NCBI RefSeq assembly: GCF_000374165.1
Contig: NZ_KB893670.1
Location: 155,718 to 219,717 of the forward strand
Direction of reading: 5' to 3'
Source: Parafrankia elaeagni
Lineage (GTDB): Bacteria; Actinomycetota; Actinomycetes; Frankiales; Frankiaceae
Length of the DNA: 64,000 nt
Shown: positions 9,091-17,893 of the stretch, piece by piece
Layout of the letters: the number at the start of each line of letters is the position of its first letter
Numbering within the stretch: the first letter of the stretch is position 1
The notes under the pieces: model-generated
Told to the model about the DNA's origin: nothing
Seen by the model: the letters and a program-made list of their open reading frames with translations, nothing else
Database searches by the model: none
Position numbers and translations under genes: made by a program

Positions 9091-10065
9091 GTGTCTTCCC
9101 CACAATCCGTCACCACAGCTGAGTACAAAGAATTCAAGGAAGGCCCGGCCAAGGTCGGGCCCGCACAGCCCGCACAGCCCGCGCCGGTGAGCACCCGGCA
9201 CCGCGGCCGTGCCGGCACGGCCAGCCGGCCTCAGCCGGTCCCGATTCTCCGCTACGACGTGGCCGCCGATCCCACCGGGCACGTCCCGCGCCGATCGACC
9301 GTCACCCCGGCCGTGTTCGCCCGGCACCGCCGCATGATCCAGCGATCCAACCGCCGGTTCATGACCGTCTCCGAGTACTGCGCGGCGTTGCGCTCCGCCG
9401 AGGCACCGGCCGACGCGCTCGTCGTGACCTTCGACGGCGACCGGGCGGCGACCTTCGTCGCCGCGCGTGAGCTGGCCGAGCGGGGCCTGGCAGCCACCGT
9501 CTTCGTGACCACCTCCCGGCTCGGAGCGCCCGGCATGCTCACCGAGGCGGAGGTCCGCCGCCTGCACGAACTGGGCGTCGAGATCGGCGCGAGCGGCCAC
9601 AGCGGCCGGCGCCTCGACGAGCTGCACCGCTCCGACGTGACCGCGGAAATCACTCTGTGTCGGCGGCGGCTGGCCGCCGTCACCGGCGAGGAGCCGCGGT
9701 CGTTCGCCTACCCGCGCGGCGGGTGGGACCCGACCGTCCGCCAGCTCGTGATCGCCGCCGGCTACAGCGCCGCCTGCGCGGTCGGGGAGGCACTGTCGCA
9801 TCCGGGAGACGATCCGTTCGCACTCACCCGGCTGACCGTCGACGGTGGCCTCGCCGACCACCGTGTGCGCGCCTGGCTGAACGGCATCGGCCGCACGCTG
9901 CCGCGCACGGTCCAGCCGGCGTCGCGCTTCCGGCTCGTCCCCTCCACGATCGGCGTGCGTATTCCGGCCCGGCTCAGCATCGCCTACCGTCCGCGCTTCG
10001 CGCCACGCGCCGCGGAGGGAACGCACCTGCCCACGTCGGACCGGCCCGGACGTCCACAGCAGTGA
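9091..10065 (+). CDS. Polysaccharide deacetylase (CE4/NodB)-like protein with altered metal site
   Basis: This 324-residue protein has the NodB-homology layout: VPILRYDVAADP near residues 50-60, motif 1 VVTFDGDRAATF near 111-122, motif 2 EIGASGHSGRRLDEL near 164-178, and FAYPRGGWDP near 207. The catalytic-base Asp is kept. The usual TFDDG has become TFDGD, and the second His of the H-x3-H pair is Arg, so zinc binding may be weakened or lost. No signal peptide is visible. It starts at a GTG preceded by GGAGG and overlaps the next gene by GTGA. The operon context with a membrane protein and a glycosyltransferase suggests extracellular polysaccharide work. Confidence 0.8.
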   Translation: MSSPQSVTTAEYKEFKEGPAKVGPAQPAQPAPVSTRHRGRAGTASRPQPVPILRYDVAADPTGHVPRRSTVTPAVFARHRRMIQRSNRRFMTVSEYCAALRSAEAPADALVVTFDGDRAATFVAARELAERGLAATVFVTTSRLGAPGMLTEAEVRRLHELGVEIGASGHSGRRLDELHRSDVTAEITLCRRRLAAVTGEEPRSFAYPRGGWDPTVRQLVIAAGYSAACAVGEALSHPGDDPFALTRLTVDGGLADHRVRAWLNGIGRTLPRTVQPASRFRLVPSTIGVRIPARLSIAYRPRFAPRAAEGTHLPTSDRPGRPQQ

Positions 10066-11711
10066 GTACTCCGGCGGCAGGCCGGCGGCGCGGGCCGGTG
10101 GATCCGACAACCCCGACAGCATCCGCGGGGCCGACCGTGCCCGCGGATCCGACCTGCCGCCCGGACCTGATCGAGAACATCGGCCGCACCCGGGCCACCG
10201 GCACGGCGAGAGAAGCAGGCACAGGCGGGGATGCAGGCGCGAGCAGCGGCACCGGCACCGGCAGAGAGCCCGGCACCGGCAGAGAGCCCGGCACCGGCCG
10301 GGAGACCCACGCCGGGGGGAAAGTGAGCACGGGCCGGCGCACCAGCGCCGCCACGCGCGGTGACGCGCGCGGTGACCGGGACCTGGGCACCGGTTGGGCC
10401 TGGCACGCGGCCTGGACCGGGAACGCCGACTGGGCCGGCACCGCGGACTGGACGGAGTACGCGGCTCGCGCGGACTGGCCCACGCGGGTGTCGCGGGCCA
10501 GTCGGACGGCCGCGGCGAGCCGAGCGGTGGCCGTCACCTCCCAGGTGGCGGCCCTGCTGCTCGCCGCCGCCTTCTGGGGTTTCGCGGCGCACCGGGTGCC
10601 GGCCCCGGTCCTCGCGGTCGACACGGCCGCGGCACTGTGTGTGTGGCTCGTCGTGCAGCTCGCGCGGGATGCCACCGCCGGCGCCGGTGCGCACCGCCGG
10701 CTACGCGCGGGCCTGCTCGCGGCCTGCGGCGCCGCGCTGCTCGCCGGAGCGAGCGGCTGGCTGATTCCCGGCCTCGCCTTTCTCGGCGTGAGTCCTGGCT
10801 TCCTCATTCTCCTTCCGCTGGCCGCGGCCAGCGGAAGCCTGTGGCAGGGCCGGCCGCGGGGGCCGGCCGGCCCCCGCGGCCGGCTGGATGCCGAGGCACT
10901 CGGTGGCGTGGCGGTCGGCCTTGCTCGACTGGGCACAATCATCGCCCTCAGCGACACCGGCGCGAGCCAGGCGCATCTGGCTCTGCTCGCCTGGCTGGCC
11001 CCGGTCGCGCTGGCGGCCGGCCCACGGTGCGGATGGCTGCTCTGGCAGTCCAACGCCGCCCAGCGGCCAGCGTCGTTCCCCGCGCCGACACGGCGGCTGG
11101 CAGGACGGGCCCGGGCAGCCCGGCCTCACCTGTTGCGGGCCCCGGTGGGGCCGGTCGTGGCGGCACGGGCCGCCGCGGGGCAGCTCCTGGCCGGCGGCGC
11201 GGTCTGGCCGATGGCTGCGACCGCGCTCGTCCTGCTCCTCGTCGGCCGCCAGGCGGATGCCGCCTCGGGCGCGTTCGCGCTGGCGGTGTTCGTCATCCTG
11301 GCCGTCGGCCGGCTGGTCGAGGGGCACGGGCCCGCGGTGCTGCCGGGAGTGGCCGTGGCGCTGGTGGCCGCTCCGCTACCGTGGGCCGCCCTCGGCCCGG
11401 AGCACGTCGCTGCGGGGACCGCCTGCTGCCGGCTGCTGCTGCTGATCGTGGTGATCGATGCGGTGACGGCCGCGGAGCCCGCGGCGGCCCGGACCCGGCC
11501 ACACGCCGTCGGAGCCCTGGCGGGTCTCGTCACCCTCGTCGCCGTTCTCCCGGCGGCGGCCTCCGCCTACGGGGTGGCGGGTTGGGCGCTGGCACTCCTG
11601 CTCGGGCGGTTCGTCGCCGCCGTTCCGGCGATGTCCCGCCGCCCCGTCCGGCCCACGTGGCTGCACACCCCCGCACCCGCCATCACCGAGAAGACACGTC
11701 GAGTGACGTGA
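10062..11711 (+). CDS. Multi-pass membrane protein, flippase/polysaccharide-export-like, with repetitive N-terminus
   Basis: The GTG start overlaps the previous stop. The product has 549 residues. The first 150 residues are low-complexity and apparently cytosolic: GTGREP repeats, then a Trp-spaced stretch (WAWHAAWTGNADWAGTADW). The rest contains about ten to twelve hydrophobic helices (for example VAALLLAAAFWGFAAHRV, GFLILLPLAAASGSLW and MAATALVLLLVG). I recognise no enzymatic motif. Position between a deacetylase-like protein and a GT4 glycosyltransferase suggests a lipid-linked-sugar transporter or polymerase-type role; this is inference. Two long perfect DNA palindromes lie inside the gene at 10812-10837 and 10849-10884. 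Confidence 0.65.
   Translation: MSTPAAGRRRGPVDPTTPTASAGPTVPADPTCRPDLIENIGRTRATGTAREAGTGGDAGASSGTGTGREPGTGREPGTGRETHAGGKVSTGRRTSAATRGDARGDRDLGTGWAWHAAWTGNADWAGTADWTEYAARADWPTRVSRASRTAAASRAVAVTSQVAALLLAAAFWGFAAHRVPAPVLAVDTAAALCVWLVVQLARDATAGAGAHRRLRAGLLAACGAALLAGASGWLIPGLAFLGVSPGFLILLPLAAASGSLWQGRPRGPAGPRGRLDAEALGGVAVGLARLGTIIALSDTGASQAHLALLAWLAPVALAAGPRCGWLLWQSNAAQRPASFPAPTRRLAGRARAARPHLLRAPVGPVVAARAAAGQLLAGGAVWPMAATALVLLLVGRQADAASGAFALAVFVILAVGRLVEGHGPAVLPGVAVALVAAPLPWAALGPEHVAAGTACCRLLLLIVVIDAVTAAEPAAARTRPHAVGALAGLVTLVAVLPAAASAYGVAGWALALLLGRFVAAVPAMSRRPVRPTWLHTPAPAITEKTRRVT
10254..10306. repeat. 18-bp tandem repeat encoding GTGREP
   Basis: The unit ggcaccggcagagagccc is at 10254-10271 and 10272-10289, with a third partly diverged copy to 10306. 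It is in frame inside the membrane protein gene and gives repeated Gly-Thr-Gly-Arg-Glu-Pro. Confidence 0.95.
10812..10837. repeat. 26-bp perfect palindrome inside a CDS
   Basis: The left arm cttccgctggccg is followed directly by its exact complement, with no spacer. Confidence 0.9.
10849..10884. repeat. 36-bp perfect palindrome inside a CDS
   Basis: The 18-base arm gccggccgcgggggccgg is followed directly by its exact reverse complement. It begins 11 bases after the preceding 26-bp palindrome. Both are inside the operon's membrane-protein gene. Confidence 0.9.
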
Positions 11712-11726
11712 CGTAACGTCGCTGGG

Positions 11727-13034
11727 GTGGACAGGCAGCCGGTCGCGCGGGTCCTCATCATCGAGCAGGGCGAAGGCCTCTGGGGTGCCCAGCGCTTCGT
11801 CCTGCGGCTCGCCCCGCTGCTGGAGCAGCGCGGGATCGAGCAGATCCTGGCCGCCCCGGCGGGCAGTGCCACGGCAGCGGCCTGGCGGGCCGCCGGCCGG
11901 GAGCACGTCGTCCTGCCGGTCCCGGTGAACCGGGCGCTGCGCCGAGGCGACGGCCGCCCGAGCGCGCCGCTCGCCGCCCGCGAAGCGGTCCGGACCGTGG
12001 CCACCGCGGTCCGGACGGCGCGGATCGCCGGCCGGCTCGGCATCGACGTCGTGCAGGCGAACAGCCACTGGTCCCACCTCGAAGCCGCACTCGCCTCGGC
12101 GGCGTGCCGGCGGCCGGCGCTGCTCGTCCTGCACGAGGAGAACGAACCCGACCTGATCGGACGACTGCGCGGCGTGGCCGTGCGGGCGGCAGCCCGCACG
12201 GTCGCCGTCAGTGACGCCGTCGCGGCCTCGCTGCCCGACTGGGCGGCCGGGCACACCGTAGTGATCCGCAACGGCGTCGACACCGATGCGCTGCGCCCCG
12301 GCCCGGCGGACCCCGGTGTTCGGGCCAGCCTGTCCACCGACCCCGCCGCCCCGCTGGTCCTGGCCATGTCGCGGCTCGACCCCCGCAAGGGCATCGACAA
12401 GGTGATCCGGGCGGTGGCCGCGCTGCCCGACCACCTGGCGTCGACCCGGCTGGCCGTCGCGGGCGCTCCCAGCCTCGATCCGACGTCCGGGACGTCCCTG
12501 CGCCGGCTGGGCGCCGAGCTGCTCGGCGACCGGGTCGTCTTCCTGGGCGCGCGGTCCGACATCGGCGATCTGCTGCGGGCCAGCGACGTCCTCGTCCTCG
12601 CCTCCAGCCTGGAGGGGCTGCCGCTGAGCGTGCTGGAAGCGCAGGCCTGCGGCCGGCCGGTGGTCTCCTTCCCGACCTCAGGAATCCCCGAGGTGATCAC
12701 GGACGGCGCCACCGGCCTGCTGGCCCGCCAGGACGATGTCGACGATCTCAGCGCCGGAATCGCAAGAGTGCTGGGCGACCAGACGCTCGCCGAGCTGCTC
12801 GGCGCCCGGGCCCGGGCCAGCGTCGTCGCGCACCACACCCTTGCCGCGCAGGCCGATGCGATGGCCGGGACGCTGATCAGCCTCGCCGGCCGAGTCCGCC
12901 ACCCGGGACGGGCTGGCGGCACCGCACGACGCCGCCCGACCCGCGGGAGGCCACTGCCCGACGGGGGCCGACGCCCGGACCCGAACCTGGCCTGCTCGAA
13001 CGGGCTGCTCGAACAAGCTGACCGGACAGGCTGA
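11727..13034 (+). CDS. Family-4 glycosyltransferase (GT-B fold)
   Basis: This 435-residue retaining glycosyltransferase has an N-terminal acceptor domain starting VARVLIIEQGEGLWGAQRFV. Its C-terminal sugar-nucleotide domain has VIRNGVDTDALRPG near residue 180, MSRLDPRKGIDKVIRAV near 213, VVFLGARSDIGDLL near 270 and EGLPLSVLEAQACGRPVVSF near 295. The last carries the E-x7-E donor-binding motif. It starts at a GTG, 15 bases after the membrane protein gene, so the three genes form an operon likely making or modifying a surface polysaccharide. A 13-bp duplication spans its stop codon. Confidence 0.9.
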   Translation: MDRQPVARVLIIEQGEGLWGAQRFVLRLAPLLEQRGIEQILAAPAGSATAAAWRAAGREHVVLPVPVNRALRRGDGRPSAPLAAREAVRTVATAVRTARIAGRLGIDVVQANSHWSHLEAALASAACRRPALLVLHEENEPDLIGRLRGVAVRAAARTVAVSDAVAASLPDWAAGHTVVIRNGVDTDALRPGPADPGVRASLSTDPAAPLVLAMSRLDPRKGIDKVIRAVAALPDHLASTRLAVAGAPSLDPTSGTSLRRLGAELLGDRVVFLGARSDIGDLLRASDVLVLASSLEGLPLSVLEAQACGRPVVSFPTSGIPEVITDGATGLLARQDDVDDLSAGIARVLGDQTLAELLGARARASVVAHHTLAAQADAMAGTLISLAGRVRHPGRAGGTARRRPTRGRPLPDGGRRPDPNLACSNGLLEQADRTG

Positions 13035-13040
13035 CCGGAC
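13015..13040. repeat. 13-bp tandem duplication across the GT4 stop codon
   Basis: The unit a-g/a-gctgaccggac occurs at 13015-13027 and 13028-13040. The second copy supplies the TGA at 13032-13034. Confidence 0.9.
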
Positions 13041-13056
13041 GGGGTCGGCGGGGTGA

Positions 13057-14073
13057 TCAGACCGGCGGGTACGGCCCGCGCGCCCTCGGGTCGGTGGTGG
13101 CCGTGCGGAGGCCGGGCGCCGTCCCGGCGACACGCCCGGGGCCGGTCGTGCCCGCGGCGCCAGCCGTGCGGACGTCCCAGCCCCTCCGCCCGGGGCGACC
13201 CGGCCGATCGGTGCGGTCGCGGCCATGGCGGGCAGTCAGCGCCGAGGCACCAAGCGCGGCCGGGGAGACCGGTACGTCGTCGCGGGTCGGCGAGGTGCGC
13301 AGCACGACGTCCGCGATCGGGCTGGTCACCCCCAGCCAGTACCGTTCGTTGCGGTAGTGGTGCAGACGATGGCCATGCCACACCCGCCGGTAGTAGCGGC
13401 CCGAGGGGCGGATGCCGGTGTGGATGAGGAAGTGCGTCCAGTCGTAGGCCAGCGCGCCGAGGCCGAAGCAGACGGCGACCGTCCCTGCTGCCGGCGGGGC
13501 CAGCGCGGCCACCGCCACGCCGGCCGCGGCTCCGGCCGTGACCTCCCGGGGCCGCAGGAACATCGTGTCCAGGTTGGTGGGGTCACGGTGGTGCTGCTCG
13601 TGTCCGTGCCCGGCGAGCTGGTAGCCGATCGACCCCAGCCGCCCGCCCGGCCTGGCGTGCAGCAGCCCGCGGTGAACCCACCACTCCACGAACGGCTGCG
13701 CACCCAGGCAGACGGCGGCGGTCACCGCGTCACGGCGGCGGATCGGGCCACGCAGCGCCCGGACGGCCGCGACCGCACCGACCGCACCGAGGAGGACCGG
13801 CGGCCGTGGGTGCCCGAGGAACCGCCGCAGGGCCGCGGGCATGGTCGTCACCTCGGCCGCGCTGCCGTGCGGCCCCGGCCGGTCGAGCCGGGCCACCGCC
13901 CGCCCCACCGGGCCGCCACCGGCCGGACGCCCCTGCCCGGACCGCGCCCCGCCGGACCGCCGCAGCAGTTCAGGACGCCGCAGCCGATCAGGGCGCCATC
14001 GCCCGGGTCGCCGCCGGCCACCGGGCGGTGTGGATGCCGCCGCGGCGGCGGAGCCTCGGGCCGTGTCAGCCAT
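13057..14073 (-). CDS. Fatty-acid hydroxylase / sterol-desaturase superfamily protein
   Basis: The di-iron membrane hydroxylase signature is complete: VEWWVHRGLLH, HGHEQHHRDP, HFLIHTGI and HGHRLHHYRNERYWLG. All four histidine clusters lie between about residues 130 and 250 of 338. Hydrophobic segments separate the clusters. The first 75 residues are Arg/Pro/Gly-rich; the internal ATG before PAALRRFLG could be the true start, giving about 260 residues, nearer the family norm. Substrate is not predictable; lipid or carotenoid hydroxylation is the usual role. The gene is convergent with the GT4 gene and follows glpX closely. Confidence 0.85.
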   Translation of the reverse strand: MADTARGSAAAAASTPPGGRRRPGRWRPDRLRRPELLRRSGGARSGQGRPAGGGPVGRAVARLDRPGPHGSAAEVTTMPAALRRFLGHPRPPVLLGAVGAVAAVRALRGPIRRRDAVTAAVCLGAQPFVEWWVHRGLLHARPGGRLGSIGYQLAGHGHEQHHRDPTNLDTMFLRPREVTAGAAAGVAVAALAPPAAGTVAVCFGLGALAYDWTHFLIHTGIRPSGRYYRRVWHGHRLHHYRNERYWLGVTSPIADVVLRTSPTRDDVPVSPAALGASALTARHGRDRTDRPGRPGRRGWDVRTAGAAGTTGPGRVAGTAPGLRTATTDPRARGPYPPV

Positions 14074-14090
14074 GGCCCGAGGGTAGGAGA

Positions 14091-15116
14091 CTAGAAGGGC
14101 ACGGTCGAGTAGGCCTGCAGCTTCGTGAGCTGGTGCTGGCTGTCGACGCGCCGGATGGTGCCGGAGCGGGAGCGCATGACGAGCGACGAGGTGTTCGCCC
14201 CGCCCGGCCGGTACCGGACCCCGGCCAGCAGCTCCCCGTCGGTGATGCCGGTCGCCACGAAGAAGACGTTCTCGCTGTCGACCAGGTCGCGGGTCTGCAG
14301 CAGGCGGGTCGGGTCGTGGCCCGCCTCCAGCACCTTCGCCCGCTCCGCGTCGTCACGCGGCCACAGCCGGCCCTGCACCACACCGCCGGTGCAGGTCACG
14401 GCACAGGCCGCGATGATCCCCTCCGGAGTGCCGCCGATACCCAGCAGCAGGTCGACGCCGGTGTCGGCGGAGGCGGCCATGACCGCGCCGGCCACGTCAC
14501 CGTCCGAGATCAGCTTGACGCGGGCACCGGCGGCACGGATCTGGTTCACCAGCTCGGTGTGCCGCGGGCGGTCGAGAACGACCACCGTGACGTCACGCGG
14601 CAGGATGCCCTTCGCCTTCGCGACCGCGCGGATGTTGTCCTCCACCGGGGCGTCGATGTCGACGACGCTGGCCGCCTCCGGCCCGGTCACCAGCTTCTCC
14701 ATGTAGAAGCAGGAGCTGGCGTCGTACATCGAGCCGCGCTCGCTGACCGCCATCACCGACACCGCGTTGTTCATGCCCTTGGCCGTCAGGGTCGTCCCGT
14801 CCACCGGGTCGACGGCGACGTCGCAGTCCGGGCCTTCACCGGAACCGACCTCCTCGCCGTTGAACAGCATGGGGGCCTCGTCCTTCTCCCCCTCGCCGAT
14901 CACGACGACTCCGCGCATGGACACGGTCCCGACGAGCCGGCGCATCGCGTCGACCGCGGCCTGGTCGGCACCGTTCTTGTCGCCGCGCCCGACCCAGCGG
15001 GCAGCGGCGAGCGCGGCGGCCTCGGTCACGCGGACCAGCTCAAGCGCGAGGTTCCTGTCCGGCGCCTGGCCCTGGACGGCGAGAGATACGGGTACGGAAG
15101 CGGTCTCGGCAGCCAC
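14091..15116 (-). CDS. glpX: Class II fructose-1,6-bisphosphatase GlpX
   Basis: Translation from the GTG at 15116 gives 341 residues, the family length. Conserved blocks are [50 protein letters not shown] and the metal-binding [18 protein letters not shown]. The enzyme hydrolyses fructose-1,6-bisphosphate in gluconeogenesis and is the only FBPase type in many actinobacteria. The frame is open further upstream to 15278 but that part is Gly/Pro-rich. It follows DUF4245, xseB and xseA on the same strand, a conserved actinobacterial order. The leader carries a perfect hairpin and a tandem repeat. Confidence 0.95.
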   Translation of the reverse strand: MAAETASVPVSLAVQGQAPDRNLALELVRVTEAAALAAARWVGRGDKNGADQAAVDAMRRLVGTVSMRGVVVIGEGEKDEAPMLFNGEEVGSGEGPDCDVAVDPVDGTTLTAKGMNNAVSVMAVSERGSMYDASSCFYMEKLVTGPEAASVVDIDAPVEDNIRAVAKAKGILPRDVTVVVLDRPRHTELVNQIRAAGARVKLISDGDVAGAVMAASADTGVDLLLGIGGTPEGIIAACAVTCTGGVVQGRLWPRDDAERAKVLEAGHDPTRLLQTRDLVDSENVFFVATGITDGELLAGVRYRPGGANTSSLVMRSRSGTIRRVDSQHQLTKLQAYSTVPF

Positions 15117-15273
15117 GGGAGGAGCGTAGTTGGCCGGAGCGCCGCGTGCCGATGGTAACGCTCCAGCACCAGACGACAGCGATCCGACACCAGGCGTCAG
15201 CAGTCGGCCCGGCGCCGATGACGGCTCCCCCACAGGCCCGCGCGGGCCCGTCGGCCGACCGCGGGGGCCGCCC

Positions 15274-15306
15274 CGCACCCATCGAAAAAAATCTTCGATG
15301 GGTGCG
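15274..15306 (-). promoter_or_regulatory. Perfect 13-bp hairpin or operator upstream of glpX
   Basis: The arms cgcacccatcgaa (15274-15286) and ttcgatgggtgcg (15294-15306) are exact complements around a 7-base A-rich loop. The element is 158 bases upstream of the glpX start and 162 bases after the DUF4245 stop. It has no T-tract on either strand, so it may be a regulator-binding dyad, an RNA structure in the glpX leader, or a terminator for the upstream genes. Confidence 0.65.
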
Positions 15307-15389
15307 CAACCTTCGCCGGACGTGCCGCGTCAAACAGGTCGATACGGGTGGCCGTCACGCGGAGGGGGCGTGACGGCCACCCGCAGCTG

Positions 15390-15452
15390 TTTCGGTGCAC
15401 ACAGCCGTTTCCGGTGCACACAGCCGTTTCCAGCGCACACAGCCGTTTCCGG
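15390..15452. repeat. 19-bp tandem repeat between DUF4245 and glpX
   Basis: The unit tttccggtgcacacagccg occurs at 15408-15426, with an 18-base form at 15390-15407, a copy with two changes at 15427-15445 and a partial copy to 15452. It is outside any gene. Confidence 0.92.
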
Positions 15453-15467
15453 ACCAGAGCCTCCGGC

Positions 15468-16058
15468 TCAGGAAGTCGTGCCGACGGCCGCCGTGACATC
15501 GATGGGGCGGACCGCGGCGGCGAGCGTCCGCAGATCGGCCAGCTCCGCGGCACCCGGACCGCCGCCGTCGTCGATGATCGTGGTCACTCCGTCGACGATC
15601 CGGGTGAGCGCCAGGTGGCCGCGGTCGTCCCGCCGCTCCTCCCAGCTCTCGCCGGCGACGTCCACCGAGCCGGTGACCGGGCGGTCTCCGAGAATGGCCT
15701 GCACCGCGTCGGAGGCGTTGCTCTGCAGGAACCGGGCGAAGGTGCGGTCCTCGGGCCGGTCCACCACGTAGCCGATCGTGATCCTCGTGGTGTCACCGTC
15801 GCTGGTGCCACCCGACGGCAGGATCATCCGGATGGACGTCGGCTTGAACAGGCCCGGCAGGTCCCTCGGGGCCGAGGCCGGGTAGGGCGCCTGGCGCGCG
15901 TACGGGACCAGGGTGGTCTCGACGTCGACGACCTTGACCTCGGGATCCTCCGTCCCCCGCGGCATCGCGAAGACGAAGAAGACGGCGACGGCCGCCAGCA
16001 CCACGCCGAGCGAGAGCACCATGTCCCGAACTGTTTCCTGACCGCGTTGACGCGCCAC
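15468..16058 (-). CDS. DUF4245 family membrane-anchored protein
   Basis: From the GTG at 16058 (GAGG just upstream) this is about 196 residues. A single N-terminal transmembrane helix, MVLSLGVVLAAVAVFFVFAMP, is followed by an exported domain with ITIGYVVDRPEDRTFARFLQSN and GESWEERRDDRGHLALTR, typical of DUF4245. The function is unknown. The frame is open to 16139 and a longer start is possible. It lies between xseB and glpX, as in other actinobacteria. Confidence 0.85.
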   Translation of the reverse strand: MARQRGQETVRDMVLSLGVVLAAVAVFFVFAMPRGTEDPEVKVVDVETTLVPYARQAPYPASAPRDLPGLFKPTSIRMILPSGGTSDGDTTRITIGYVVDRPEDRTFARFLQSNASDAVQAILGDRPVTGSVDVAGESWEERRDDRGHLALTRIVDGVTTIIDDGGGPGAAELADLRTLAAAVRPIDVTAAVGTTS

Positions 16059-16228
16059 GCCCTCATCTTCCAGATCAGACGGCCGCACCGGCCCCGGTCG
16101 GGCCACCGGCTCGGCGACCGTCACCCACGGCCCGCACACCCGACCCTACGGCCCGCCGAGTCTGTACGGCGCCGGGTGGATCCGCCCAACGAGTGAACCC
16201 TGTCGCGGAGTGAACCCTGTCGCGGCGG

Positions 16229-16507
16229 TCAGGCTCCACCCGGCCCGCTCGGGCCCCCCGGGCCCGGCTGGGGCACGGGCACGGCTGCCGCCCGTGCCGC
16301 CGGGCTCGCCGCCAGGCGGGCCCGGGCCCCGTCCAGCAGGTTCTGGCACAGGGCGGCGAGCTCCTCCCCGCGCTCCCAGAGCGCCAGAGACTCCTCCAGC
16401 GCGCACCCGCCGGCCTCCAGCCGACGGACGACGTCCTCCAGCTCCGCCCGCGCCGCCTCGTAGGTGACTCCGGCGGGGGCAGCCGGCTCGCGATCAGGAC
16501 CGGTCAT
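16229..16507 (-). CDS. xseB: Exodeoxyribonuclease VII small subunit XseB
   Basis: This 92-residue protein contains the XseB helical core [20 protein letters not shown] followed by [21 protein letters not shown]. It binds the long helical domain of XseA to form exonuclease VII, which degrades single-stranded DNA. The ATG at 16507 overlaps the end of xseA by 14 bases, so the two are translationally coupled. The C-terminal 20 residues are Pro/Gly-rich and poorly conserved. Confidence 0.92.
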   Translation of the reverse strand: MTGPDREPAAPAGVTYEAARAELEDVVRRLEAGGCALEESLALWERGEELAALCQNLLDGARARLAASPAARAAAVPVPQPGPGGPSGPGGA

Positions 16508-17771
16508 CGTGGTCTCCCTGTCCGGAGAGGGCGTCGGCCGCGGCATCTCCGACAGCGGGCACGGCGGCGGGCACGGCGGCGGCGAACGTACCGCCCGCGA
16601 CCCGGACCACCAGCCGCTCCCCCGGCGTGACCTCGTCCGGAGAACGCACCACCAGGCCGTCCGCCCGCTGGACCAGGGCATAGCCGCGCTCCAGGGTCGC
16701 CGCGGGAGACAACGCGCGCATCCGTGCCGCCGCATGGGCCAGGTCACGCCCGGCGACATCCACCGTATGGGTGACGCAGCGCCGCGCCCGCGCGCGCAGC
16801 GCGTCCACGGTCTGCTCCCGGTGCTCGACGTCGCGCAGCGGCGCGGCGAGGGCCGGCCGCCCCCGCAGGTCGGCCAGCCGGCGGGTCTCCAGGTCGAGGC
16901 GGTGGGCGAGGACCCGCCGGGCGCGCCCGCGCAGGGCGTCCACGAGGGCGGCCTGCTCGGCCACGTCAGGGACCACACGCTTGGCCGCGTCGGTCGGCGT
17001 GGACGCGCGGACGTCGGCGACGAAATCGAGCAGAGGTGCATCCTGTTCGTGTCCGATGGCCGACACCACAGGTGTCCGGGCGGCGACAACCGCACGCAGC
17101 AGAGCCTCGTCGGAGAACGGCAGGAGATCCTCCAGCGAGCCGCCGCCGCGGGCGATGACGATCACCTCGACGGCCCGGTCGGCGTCCAGCGCGGCGAGTG
17201 CGTCCAGGATCTGGCCCACCGCCAGCGGCCCCTGGACGGCCACCTCGCGTAGCTCGATGCGCACGGCGGGCCACCGCCGGCGGGCGTTCTCGACGACGTC
17301 CCGCTCGGCCGCGGATGCACGCCCGGTAATCAGCCCGACGGCACCCGGGAGGAACGGGAGCGGTTTCTTGCGGCTCGCGGCGAAAAGTCCCTCGGCCGCC
17401 AGGGTCGCCTTCAACCGCTCCAGCCGGGCCAGCAGCGCGCCCGCGCCGAGCGGCCGGATCTCCGTGACAGCAAGGGCCAGAGTGCCCCGACCAGGGTGGA
17501 AGGACGGCCTCCCCCACACCACGACCCGCGCACCGTCGACCAGCCCGGGCCCGACCGCCTCACACACCGCGCGCGGGCAGGTCACCCGCAGGGAGACGTC
17601 CGCGACGGGGTCGCGCAGCGTCATGAAGACCGTGCCCATGCCCGGGCGGCGGGAGATCTCGGTCACCTGACCTTCGACCCAGACCCGACCCAGCCTGGAG
17701 ATCCACTCGCCCATCGCGCGGGAGATCGTCCGCACCGGGAGCGGCTCGTCCGGCGTCGAGGTGAGGGCCAC
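16494..17771 (-). CDS. xseA: Exodeoxyribonuclease VII large subunit XseA
   Basis: From the GTG at 17771 the product has 425 residues. An N-terminal OB-fold ([20 protein letters not shown]) is followed by the catalytic domain ([69 protein letters not shown]) and a coiled-coil C-terminus. The frame is open upstream to 17972, but that part would cross the promoter region shared with ispH, so the shorter start is preferred. It is divergent from ispH with about 120 bases between the starts. Confidence 0.95.
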   Translation of the reverse strand: MALTSTPDEPLPVRTISRAMGEWISRLGRVWVEGQVTEISRRPGMGTVFMTLRDPVADVSLRVTCPRAVCEAVGPGLVDGARVVVWGRPSFHPGRGTLALAVTEIRPLGAGALLARLERLKATLAAEGLFAASRKKPLPFLPGAVGLITGRASAAERDVVENARRRWPAVRIELREVAVQGPLAVGQILDALAALDADRAVEVIVIARGGGSLEDLLPFSDEALLRAVVAARTPVVSAIGHEQDAPLLDFVADVRASTPTDAAKRVVPDVAEQAALVDALRGRARRVLAHRLDLETRRLADLRGRPALAAPLRDVEHREQTVDALRARARRCVTHTVDVAGRDLAHAAARMRALSPAATLERGYALVQRADGLVVRSPDEVTPGERLVVRVAGGTFAAAVPAAVPAVGDAAADALSGQGDHDDRS

Positions 17772-17893
17772 CCCCGAACGGTACGACCCGGCCCGGCGGC
17801 CAAGGTCACCGGCGGTCGGGGCGATGCGCGCATCCGGGATGCTCCGCTCGGCGCCCCTTGGCGGCGGGCAGCGCCCGCGTAGACTGCTGCGAC

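Larger units (their letters stand above)
15117..15467. other. Intergenic region upstream of glpX
   Basis: This 350-base gap holds the perfect hairpin and the 19-bp repeat described separately. No gene is evident. Confidence 0.6.
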
